Shown piece by piece: positions 13,748 through 19,930 of a DNA stretch of 20,874 nucleotides (position 1 is its first letter; each line of letters opens with the position of its first letter). The notes beneath the pieces are model-generated. The model worked only from the letters and a program-made list of their open reading frames with translations, was not told the origin of the DNA and did not search any database. The stretch is taken from assembly GCA_002314635.1 (NCBI GenBank), contig DCGQ01000021.1, forward strand, positions 49,641 to 70,514, read 5' to 3'. Origin of the DNA: Clostridiales bacterium UBA1774. GTDB taxonomy: Bacteria; Bacillota; Clostridia; Oscillospirales; Oscillospiraceae. A program made the position numbers and the translations under genes.

Positions 13748-14999
13748 GACGGAAATTCTCTGCGTGGGCACGGAGCTGCTGCTGGGCGATGTGGTGAATA
13801 CCAACGCTGCCACGGTGGCCCGCGCCTTGAAGGAGATCGGCATCGGCGTTTACTGGACCACCGTGGTAGGCGACAATCCGGAGCGGCTCCGCAAAGCCGT
13901 GGAGATCGCCCGCTCCCGGGCGGATATCCTCATCACCACCGGCGGTCTTGGCCCCACCTATGATGACCTGACCAAGGAGATCGTCTGCGAGACCATGGGC
14001 GCGGAGCTGGTGCTCTATCCCGAGGAACTGGACTACATCCGGGATTACTTCGTAAACACCGGCCGGGTCATGCCGGAGAACAACGTGAAGCAGGCGCTGC
14101 TGCCGCCCGGCTGCACCGTGTTCCACAACTATAACGGCACCGCCCCCGGCTGCGGCTTTCAGGCGGAGGGAAAGCACGTGCTGCTGTTCCCCGGCCCGCC
14201 CCGGGAGCTGAAAATGATGCTGGAAACCGGCGGCATCCCCTATCTCCGTCAGCTCAGCGATGAAATTCTGGTGAGCCGGGATATCCGCATCTTCGGCATC
14301 GGGGAAAGCGCACTGGAAAACTCCATGCGTCCCTATATGGAAAGCCTGACGAATCCCACCCTTGCCCCCTATGCGGGCACGGCGGAGGTGCGGCTTCGCA
14401 TTGCCGCCATGGCAAAAAGCGAGGCGGAGGGACAGGCCATGGCGGAGCCGGTGGCAGCCCATGTGCGGGAAGCGCTGGGCGACCTGATCTACAGCGAAAC
14501 CGACCCGTCGCTGGAGGCGCTGTGCCTGCGGCTGCTGACGGAGCAGCACAAGACCTTCGCCGCAGCGGAAAGCTGCACCGGCGGACTGATCGCCAAGCGC
14601 ATCACCGACCTGTCCGGTGCCAGCGCCGTATTCATGGGCGGCATCGTGTCCTACACGAATTATGTGAAGGCGCAGGTGCTGGGCGTCCGTCCGGAAACGC
14701 TGGACGCCTTCGGCGCGGTGAGCAGGGAGACCGCCATTGAGATGGCGAGAGGCGCAAGAGCCCGCTGCGGCAGCGATCTGGCCGTCAGCGTCACCGGCTG
14801 CGCGGGTCCCAATTCGGACGAGCGGGGCACCCCGGTGGGCACCGGCTTTGTAGGCTTCGCCGCAGAGGACCGGGAGTTCGTGCTGCCCATTCAGATGGGC
14901 AATGACCGGGAATGGGCAAGGGTCTACGCCTCCAGCTGCGCCTTTGACCTGATCCGCCGCTATCTGCAGGGCATGGACTGGCCCAAGGGCATCGAATAA
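13734..14999 (+). CDS. cinA: CinA family protein (competence/damage-inducible, NMN amidase domain)
   Basis: 421 residues, soluble. The N-terminal half is a MoaB/MogA-like molybdopterin-binding fold with TTGGLGPTYDDLTKE near residue 68. The C-terminal half is the CinA/PncC domain with AESCTGG (Ser280 region), VSYTNYVK and VSVTGCAGP. In known members the N-terminal domain hydrolyses ADP-ribose-type pyrophosphates and the C-terminal domain deamidates nicotinamide mononucleotide. That links it to pyridine nucleotide recycling rather than strictly to competence. The ATG at 13734 lies inside the end of thiI (14-base overlap), with GAAGGTG about 9 bases upstream, so it is probably translationally coupled. 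A bidirectional terminator follows. Confidence 0.94.
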   Translation: MKAYKTEILCVGTELLLGDVVNTNAATVARALKEIGIGVYWTTVVGDNPERLRKAVEIARSRADILITTGGLGPTYDDLTKEIVCETMGAELVLYPEELDYIRDYFVNTGRVMPENNVKQALLPPGCTVFHNYNGTAPGCGFQAEGKHVLLFPGPPRELKMMLETGGIPYLRQLSDEILVSRDIRIFGIGESALENSMRPYMESLTNPTLAPYAGTAEVRLRIAAMAKSEAEGQAMAEPVAAHVREALGDLIYSETDPSLEALCLRLLTEQHKTFAAAESCTGGLIAKRITDLSGASAVFMGGIVSYTNYVKAQVLGVRPETLDAFGAVSRETAIEMARGARARCGSDLAVSVTGCAGPNSDERGTPVGTGFVGFAAEDREFVLPIQMGNDREWARVYASSCAFDLIRRYLQGMDWPKGIE

Positions 15000-15041
15000 A
15001 AAAAATCACCACGGAACCGTAAAGCGCGGTTCCGTGGTTTT
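15000..15041. terminator. Bidirectional terminator between cinA and the three-gene unknown operon
   Basis: A perfect 11-bp stem (CCACGGAACCG at 15009-15019, complement at 15027-15037) closes a 7-base loop. Plus strand: followed by TTTT and C. Minus strand: followed, after a TGA trinucleotide, by a run of eight or so T residues from the A tract that ends at about 15005. It serves cinA and, more strongly, the minus-strand gene ending at 15045. Confidence 0.9.
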
Positions 15042-15044
15042 CTG

Positions 15045-16175
15045 TTACAGCTTTCCGTTTCGGACTCTGCCCACAAAGCCGGGCAGGTCCTTTTCATAGA
15101 GCTTCTGTTTTTCCTCGTCGTATCCCAGCGTCAGGGGATTGCCCAGCGCGGTCAGCACGGCGGCGGCCTTCTCCACCAGCACTTCCTCCCGAAGCAGCAC
15201 GGCTTCCTCCCGCCCGTCGGCGGTTTTCAGCACCAGACTCCACAGCTTTTTGCCGCCCTCCAGCCGCTTGGAGCGGGGATAGGCCCAGATCACATCCGGG
15301 GTCTGCAAAAAGCGGGGGATCCGTTTATCCCGCAGCCAGATAAAGCGGCTGCCGATGCTCAGCGCCGAACCGAACATCTGCGCTGCGCCGAAGTCCTCCT
15401 CCAGCGCGGTCCAGCCGAAATCCTTCGCGGCCTTCCGCAGCGCCTTTTCCCACACACCGGCGGGCAGCGTCACCAGCAGCGCCGCAGCAATCAGCAGGAA
15501 TACCAGCGCCAGTGCGGCGGTGGTCTTTACCGTGCCCGCCGGTTTTGCGCCCATGTAGCCGGCCTCCATCATGTAAGGCAGGATCACCGCGTCCAGATAG
15601 GCGCTGTAATCCCCATCGGCAGCACCGGCATAGGCACTGAGATCCGCGCCGTTCAGTTCGTCCGTCAGGGTCTCCGCGTCAATGTAATTGGTGGTCAGCC
15701 AGCTTCGGAGCAGTCCCAGCACTTCCTCCTGTACATGGCTGTTCACCGAGCCGGTAAGGGAACCGAAGTTCACCTCCAGCAGACTGCCGACCTGCCCGGA
15801 TTCCACCAGCTCGTCCGCGCTGTCATACCGCTCCAGCAGCGGCACAAATTCCGCAGGCACCCGGACGATCAGGTACTGGTCGCCTGCAAGGAACAGGCTG
15901 AACCGCTCGTCCACCACGGTGTTGCCCGATTCATCCTGATAGCCGAAATAGGCGAAGGTACTGCCCAGATCCGGCACGGCCACGGTCACATAGCTGCCCT
16001 CCAGCTCCGAAGCGGACAGCGCATCCAGCGACACCGGGGTCTTTCCCAGATAGCGGAAGCCGAAGCCGCCGATCCACAGCAGCGCCGCTGCCAGCACCAG
16101 CGCACAGACGGCAAGGACAATCACCAGCTTTCGGGAGCCGCCCCGCAGCCAGCCTTTCAGATCAGAAGGTTTCAT
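15045..16175 (-). CDS. Two-pass membrane protein of unknown function
   Basis: 376 residues with two membrane helices (about 17-38 and 216-237). The part between them (about 40-215) should lie outside the cell and carries many acidic and Ser/Gly residues. The C-terminal third (238-376) should be cytoplasmic and, with its alternating strands (SRFIWLRDKRIPRFL, VIWAYP, LWSLVLKT), could be a small beta-rich domain. From memory it resembles a clostridial DUF group such as DUF6709; I cannot confirm this. Start: ATG at 16175 preceded by GGGAGGAGGA, overlapping the 58-residue gene by 14 bases. It is the last gene of a three-gene operon ending at a strong terminator, which suggests a joint job with the 680-residue protein. 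No catalytic motif seen. Confidence 0.82.
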   Translation of the reverse strand: MKPSDLKGWLRGGSRKLVIVLAVCALVLAAALLWIGGFGFRYLGKTPVSLDALSASELEGSYVTVAVPDLGSTFAYFGYQDESGNTVVDERFSLFLAGDQYLIVRVPAEFVPLLERYDSADELVESGQVGSLLEVNFGSLTGSVNSHVQEEVLGLLRSWLTTNYIDAETLTDELNGADLSAYAGAADGDYSAYLDAVILPYMMEAGYMGAKPAGTVKTTAALALVFLLIAAALLVTLPAGVWEKALRKAAKDFGWTALEEDFGAAQMFGSALSIGSRFIWLRDKRIPRFLQTPDVIWAYPRSKRLEGGKKLWSLVLKTADGREEAVLLREEVLVEKAAAVLTALGNPLTLGYDEEKQKLYEKDLPGFVGRVRNGKL

Positions 16176-16338
16176 AATCGTCCTCCTCCCGCTGTTCCAG
16201 ATGCAGCGCCCGCAGGATCTGGTGCTTCCACACCGTCAGCCGCTCCAGAATGGCATAACGATTCCGGCAGATGAGATAGGTGCCCACGGCAGCCAGAACC
16301 GCCAGCAGCAGGCAGGACAGAAAACTGCGTTTTTTCAT
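16162..16338 (-). CDS. Small single-pass membrane protein (58 residues)
   Basis: 58 residues with a Lys/Arg-rich N-terminus (MKKRS), one membrane helix (about 6-23) and a charged cytoplasmic or periplasmic tail, WKHQILRALHLEQREEDDYETF. The frame opens at 16365, but the ATG at 16338 has AAGGAG 6 bases upstream and lies 11 bases after the preceding stop. Its 3' end overlaps the start of the two-pass membrane protein by 14 bases. Tight placement between two unknown genes, with a strong ribosome site, argues that it is real. The acidic C-terminal end could be a contact site. No family recognised. Confidence 0.75.
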   Translation of the reverse strand: MKKRSFLSCLLLAVLAAVGTYLICRNRYAILERLTVWKHQILRALHLEQREEDDYETF

Positions 16339-16348
16339 GCGATTCTCC

Positions 16349-18391
16349 TTAACGATGAGGGACATTCTGCTGCAGGATGGGATTCTCCGGCTCCCGCTGA
16401 ATGCCGTTCCGCTGATTCTCCCGCTGAATGTTCAGGCTGTGCTGCACCATGCCCCGGAACAGACCCGAAACCTGCTTCCGGTCGCCCATGGCGGAGCGCA
16501 TCTCCTGCAGGGTCATACCGGCCACGGTGCGGCGGAAAGCCTCGGAGCCGGACACCACCTGCAGATTATCCGGATTGAAGCCGTCCACAGACTCCATCAT
16601 CCGCTTTGCCATGGCGTTCCGGGTGTCCGCTGCGGCAGCCGCATAGCTGTACTGCGGGTTCCCGCTCTGACGCATGGCCTCCACGTGCCCGGCCGCGATG
16701 TCCGTGACCTGCTTTGCCAGATCGTAGCGAAGCTGGCGGCGCTCGTTTTTCGGCTGATGCTCCTTGGCGTCCGCATAGGCCTTGGCGGTGACGGACAGCT
16801 TTTCCAGCTTCTCCGTCATATCCGCTGCCATAGCCGCGGTAAAGGCTTCCTTTGCAGGCAGACCGCTCATGCCGCGCTCCATCGCGTTCATGGCGTCCCG
16901 CATGGCGGTGAACTCCACGCTGTCCCGGCTCATGGCGGACTCGGTGCTGTGCAGCACCTGCGCCATCTGCTGCACCTGCACACGCATGGCGTTCAGCCGG
17001 TCATACACCGCGCCCGGCTCCGGCTGCGCCTCTGCGCGTACCTGCGGTGCTCTCCATGTGCCCAGAACCTCCCGGAACGCACCGGCCATGGCCTGCCGCT
17101 CCTTGCCCTTGGTGGTGCCCCGGGTGCCGGGATGCGCGTCCAGATACTCCTGAACGGCGGTCTTTGCCGCAGTCAGCTTGTTCCGGTAATCCGCCGGGTC
17201 TGCGATATTGCGGTGATCCAGATTCGCAAAATCCCGCAGCGCGTCCCGCATATTGGTAAAGGAGTCGGAAGCGTCCCGCTCGTCTTTGAGAAGCTTGCTG
17301 TACTGACGGGCGAAGCCGGAAATGGGATCGTTTTCCGCCAGCATACCGGAGGCCCACGTCTCCCCGGCAAAGCGGGAAGCCTGCGCCTGCGTCACCTCAG
17401 CCTCCAGCCGGTTCGCCCGGAGGAACTGGACCATCTTCCCGGCCAGCATACCGCCGATCTCGATATTGGAGGAGCGCTGCTCCTTGCTGTCCATCCCCTC
17501 GGGCGTTCTTGCGTCGAACACGCGGATGGAGTCCATCCATGTGAGGTAGAAGCTGTCGTGCCAGCGTTCCATCACCTGACAGCTTTCGTAAAGGGGCGAC
17601 TTTGCCAGCTCCGTCATGGCAGCGTTCTGCCGCTCCTTCGTCGTCGGCTCCGGGCCAAGCTGCTCCCGGTAGAAGCTGTTTGCCAGATCGCGGGTCTTCA
17701 GCATATGCCGGTTCCAGCGCTCCATAAAATCCATGTGCCGATCCATGGACGAATCCGTCAGCTCCTTATTCAGCCGTTCAAAGGTCTCCCGCAGGAAGTT
17801 GCCGCTCATATTGTGATAGTTGTCCACCGTGAGGCTGCCCCGGTGATCCATCGTGGCCAGCCAGAGCATCCGGTCAAACAGCAGATCCATCGGGGTGTCT
17901 GCACCGGACAGGGTGGTCAGCTCCTCCATGGAGGGGGCGTGACCGATGGCGCCGGTGTTCCGGTACTGTGCGTTCATCCGTTCCTCCTCCAGCCCCTGTG
18001 CATAGTCCTGCTTGAGCCGGTGGGAATGCTTCAGGGAGGCCAGCAGATCCGAATAGACCGGCTCCAGCTGCTCCTTCACCCGCCGGATCTCCTTGACGGA
18101 CGCAAGAAACAGCTCCCGGTTCTGACCCACGTTTCTGTCGGAAAGATATTCTTCTATTTCAGTACCCAGCAGACGCCAGTTTTCCTCCAGCACCTCATGA
18201 GACAGAGGGTCAATGTCCCTCGGTGCTTCGTTCATCTCGTAGAAGACCGAGGCGCAGCTCAGCAGGTGCTGGTAAATGCTCAGCTCCTTCGGGCCTGCCT
18301 GCTGCCGGTTTCCCTGAATGGCACTGCCGGCGGTCATGAGCTGATTCTTCGCATTATTGAGAAGATCGTTATTTTTTCTACCCTGCGGCAT
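16349..18391 (-). CDS. Large helical soluble protein of unknown function with internal duplication
   Basis: 680 residues, no signal peptide, no membrane helix, few cysteines, rich in Ala, Arg, Glu, Met and Gln. It appears almost entirely alpha-helical. Two related modules are visible: FTNMRDAL (378-385) followed by KLTAAKTAVQEYLDA (405-419), and FTAMRDAM (494-501) followed by KLSVTAKAYADA (531-542). A looser copy may occur at about 73-104. From memory similar modules recur in large helical proteins of gut clostridia, but I recognise no named family or enzyme motif. Start: ATG at 18391 with GGAGG 9 bases upstream and a good promoter 40 bases before. It heads an operon with a 58-residue and a 376-residue membrane protein, so it may be the cytoplasmic partner of a membrane complex. 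Confidence 0.85.
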   Translation of the reverse strand: MPQGRKNNDLLNNAKNQLMTAGSAIQGNRQQAGPKELSIYQHLLSCASVFYEMNEAPRDIDPLSHEVLEENWRLLGTEIEEYLSDRNVGQNRELFLASVKEIRRVKEQLEPVYSDLLASLKHSHRLKQDYAQGLEEERMNAQYRNTGAIGHAPSMEELTTLSGADTPMDLLFDRMLWLATMDHRGSLTVDNYHNMSGNFLRETFERLNKELTDSSMDRHMDFMERWNRHMLKTRDLANSFYREQLGPEPTTKERQNAAMTELAKSPLYESCQVMERWHDSFYLTWMDSIRVFDARTPEGMDSKEQRSSNIEIGGMLAGKMVQFLRANRLEAEVTQAQASRFAGETWASGMLAENDPISGFARQYSKLLKDERDASDSFTNMRDALRDFANLDHRNIADPADYRNKLTAAKTAVQEYLDAHPGTRGTTKGKERQAMAGAFREVLGTWRAPQVRAEAQPEPGAVYDRLNAMRVQVQQMAQVLHSTESAMSRDSVEFTAMRDAMNAMERGMSGLPAKEAFTAAMAADMTEKLEKLSVTAKAYADAKEHQPKNERRQLRYDLAKQVTDIAAGHVEAMRQSGNPQYSYAAAAADTRNAMAKRMMESVDGFNPDNLQVVSGSEAFRRTVAGMTLQEMRSAMGDRKQVSGLFRGMVQHSLNIQRENQRNGIQREPENPILQQNVPHR

Positions 18392-18413
18392 ATATGAAAT
18401 CCTCCGTATTCTG

Positions 18414-18429
18414 TATCATTCGAATGATA
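18414..18429. repeat. 16-bp perfect palindrome at the operon's transcription start
   Basis: TATCATTCGAATGATA is identical to its own reverse complement. It begins one base downstream of the -10 box of the minus-strand promoter (18431-18436), so it covers the expected transcription start. Size and position fit an operator for a dimeric repressor; no regulator gene is nearby. Confidence 0.8.
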
Positions 18430-18430
18430 T

Positions 18431-18459
18431 ATTTTACCGGATTTTTCCGTAAAACTCAA
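18431..18459 (-). promoter_or_regulatory. Promoter of the three-gene unknown operon
   Basis: On the minus strand TTGAGT (18454-18459) and TAAAAT (18431-18436) are separated by 17 bases. It lies 40 bases upstream of the ATG at 18391 and directly abuts the palindrome at 18414-18429. Confidence 0.8.
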
Positions 18460-18484
18460 TACAAATGCCAAAAAAGTCCGGGTG

Positions 18485-18514
18485 TTCACAGAAAGTTTTC
18501 GGTTATGCTATCCG
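18485..18514 (+). promoter_or_regulatory. Weak candidate promoter for the small glycine-rich protein
   Basis: TTCACA (18485-18490) and TATCCG (18509-18514) are separated by 18 bases. TGC precedes the -10 box. The -10 match is poor; a TATATT at 18515-18520 lacks a good -35 partner. Some promoter is expected here because the divergent gene points the other way. Confidence 0.35.
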
Positions 18515-18542
18515 TATATTCCAAAGGAAGGATCGATCCGAT

Positions 18543-18710
18543 ATGTGCATGAAAAATTTCTGGAAGGGCATGGGCGCTGGACTGGCGGTGGGTATGGCCG
18601 CCGGACTGCTGGTTCGCCCGCCGAAGCGGAAATACAGCACCGGCGCTGCCCGGCTGCTGAAGCTGGCAGGCTCCGCCGTGGGCGAGCTGGGCGCGGCGCT
18701 GGGCTTCTGA
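18543..18710 (+). CDS. Small glycine-rich membrane-associated protein (55 residues)
   Basis: 55 residues: a Gly/Ala-rich hydrophobic helix (GMGAGLAVGMAAGLLV) with glycine-zipper spacing, a basic stretch PPKRKY, and an amphipathic C-terminal helix ending LGAALGF. Probably membrane-associated with a cytoplasmic tail. The frame opens at 18465, but the ATG at 18543 is preferred because AAGGAAGG lies 11 bases upstream; the ATG at 18549 is an alternative two codons later. It stands alone, with a strong terminator right after it and a divergent operon upstream. Its independent transcription unit and terminator support a real gene. No named family recognised. Confidence 0.68.
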   Translation: MCMKNFWKGMGAGLAVGMAAGLLVRPPKRKYSTGAARLLKLAGSAVGELGAALGF

Positions 18711-18716
18711 CAGGGA

Positions 18717-18765
18717 AAATCCGCCGGAACGGGGGCACTGGCCTTCTTCCGGCGGATTTCTTTTT
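18717..18765 (+). terminator. Terminator after the small glycine-rich gene
   Basis: A perfect 13-bp stem (AAATCCGCCGGAA at 18717-18729, complement at 18747-18759) encloses a 17-base loop and is followed by CTTTTT. It begins 6 bases after the TGA of the 55-residue gene. Confidence 0.88.
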
Positions 18766-18775
18766 GGTACGCCTC

Positions 18776-18802
18776 TTGACAAAATGACCAAATCAGTATA
18801 AC
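18776..18802 (+). promoter_or_regulatory. Promoter of the second URO-D family gene
   Basis: A perfect TTGACA (18776-18781) stands 15 bases before TATAAC (18797-18802). The spacer is two bases shorter than ideal, and the -10 region is embedded in an inverted repeat (18795-18810). A second TATACT at 18805-18810 is too far from the -35 box. A short spacer plus an operator-like repeat suggests a regulated promoter. Confidence 0.62.
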
Positions 18803-18810
18803 TTTATACT
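18795..18810. repeat. Inverted repeat overlapping the -10 box, operator-like
   Basis: AGTATAACTTTATACT consists of two 7-base arms (AGTATAA, TTATACT) that are perfect complements around a CT centre. It overlaps the -10 box of the URO-D promoter and lies 24 bases upstream of the ATG. A regulator bound there should block polymerase. Confidence 0.75.
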
Positions 18811-18833
18811 AACTGAATAGGAGGTTATACCCT

Positions 18834-19835
18834 ATGACTAAGAAAGAGCAATTTCTCTCTGTAATGCGCAATGAGAAGCCTATCAAGTGGATGGGCTACG
18901 GCTTCGACGCTTTCCCCAAGGTCATGTTCCACTGCATCATGGACCCCATTTCCATCTGGGATATTCTGTTCATGCAGGGCGAGTATGTTGTGGACCACTG
19001 GGGCGTAGCGCATCGCTACCTGCCCGGCGATCCGGGTGTCATTCCCATCGTCAACGAAGAAAACCAGGTCATCAAGGATATCACCAAGTGGGAAGACTAT
19101 GTGACCTTCCCCGAGATCCCCTCTGATCTGGACTGGAGCGCCGCCAAGGCCGACATCGCGAAGGTTGACCGGGACAACGAGTTTGTCATGGTTCCCACCT
19201 TCCGCGGTCTGTTCGAGCGCGCCCACTGCCTGATGACCTTCGAGGACTGCCTCATCAACATGTATGAGGAGCCCGAAGCCATGAACCGCTTCTTCGAGAA
19301 GTACACCGACTGGAAGCTTCAGGTCGTGGAGCAGCTGATCGACAACCTGCATCCCGACATCATCCACAGCCATGACGACTGGGGCAGCAAGACCAACATG
19401 TTCTTCGCTCCCGAGAAGTTCCGCGAGCTGCTGAAGCCTCATTACGCCCGTCTGTACAGCTACATCAAGAAGCGCGGCGTCATGATCCAGCACCACTGCG
19501 ACTGCTACGCCACCCCCGTTGCCAAGGATCTGGTGGATCTGGGCGTGGATATGTGGCAGGGCGTTCTGCCTCAGAACGACATCAAGCTGATCCAGCGTGA
19601 GACCGAAGGCAAGCTGCTGCTGCTGGGCGGTCTGGATCAGGGTCTCATCGACCAGGCTGACGTGACCGAGGACGTGGTTCGCGGCGAAGTCCGTCGTGCC
19701 ATCGACGAATATGCTCCCGGCGGCTGCTTCATGCCCTGCATCGGCTCTCTGGAGTGCCTGAACGCATGGGTCACTCCCGTTGTCATCGACGAGTGCAACA
19801 AGTACGGCGCCGAGTGGCTGGCAAAGCAGAAGTAA
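18834..19835 (+). CDS. Uroporphyrinogen decarboxylase family protein, second paralogue
   Basis: 333 residues of the URO-D superfamily, distinct in sequence from the 64-1092 gene. Putative metal ligands are in HHCDC (His220, His221, Cys222, Cys224) and GGCFMPC (Cys298, Cys302), which occupy the places of the zinc ligands of MtaA-type methyltransferases. The usual substrate-binding arginines of haem-pathway HemE near the N-terminus are not evident, so a corrinoid-linked or other anaerobic methyl/decarboxylation role is more likely; the substrate is unknown. ATG at 18834 with AGGAGG 9 bases upstream. Twelve of 13 arginine codons are CGC or CGT, unlike the CGG-rich neighbours, which suggests high expression. 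It is monocistronic with an operator-like repeat in its promoter and a good terminator. Confidence 0.86.
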   Translation: MTKKEQFLSVMRNEKPIKWMGYGFDAFPKVMFHCIMDPISIWDILFMQGEYVVDHWGVAHRYLPGDPGVIPIVNEENQVIKDITKWEDYVTFPEIPSDLDWSAAKADIAKVDRDNEFVMVPTFRGLFERAHCLMTFEDCLINMYEEPEAMNRFFEKYTDWKLQVVEQLIDNLHPDIIHSHDDWGSKTNMFFAPEKFRELLKPHYARLYSYIKKRGVMIQHHCDCYATPVAKDLVDLGVDMWQGVLPQNDIKLIQRETEGKLLLLGGLDQGLIDQADVTEDVVRGEVRRAIDEYAPGGCFMPCIGSLECLNAWVTPVVIDECNKYGAEWLAKQK

Positions 19836-19846
19836 GACAGATTCCG

Positions 19847-19875
19847 AAAAAGCCGTCTTTTCAGGCGGCTTTTTT
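19847..19875 (+). terminator. Rho-independent terminator of the second URO-D gene
   Basis: An 11-bp stem with one G-U pair (19847-19857 with 19864-19874) closes a 6-base TTTTCA loop. Its right arm runs into six T residues (19870-19875). It begins 11 bases after the TAA stop. Confidence 0.88.
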
Positions 19876-19881
19876 CACATC

Positions 19882-19930
19882 AAAAGAGGGATGATACCCG
19901 GCGGCACAGTCGGATATCATCCCTCTTTTT
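19882..19930. terminator. Second, bidirectional terminator hairpin at the ygiQ 3' end
   Basis: A perfect 15-bp stem (19882-19896 with 19915-19929) encloses an 18-base loop with a small CCG/CGG inner pairing. The minus strand is followed by TTTT then GATG, so it ends the ygiQ transcript. The plus strand has TTTTTATTTTTT, so it also backs up the terminator just upstream. The stem reaches into the last codon of ygiQ. Confidence 0.85.

Noticed and set aside
12281..13843. A 520-codon minus-strand open frame across thiI and part of the carboxypeptidase gene
   Set aside because: It is antisense to thiI, runs through the thiI promoter and has shadow composition.
13734..14999. cinA as evidence that the organism is naturally competent
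   Set aside because: CinA is widespread in non-competent bacteria, and no com or recA gene is present here; the enzyme domains point to nucleotide recycling.
16280..18397. A 705-codon plus-strand open frame, longer than the 680-residue gene opposite it
   Set aside because: It has no ribosome site or promoter, its composition is a high-GC antisense mix rich in His, Arg and Leu, and the minus-strand gene has a GGAGG start, promoter, terminator and operon context.
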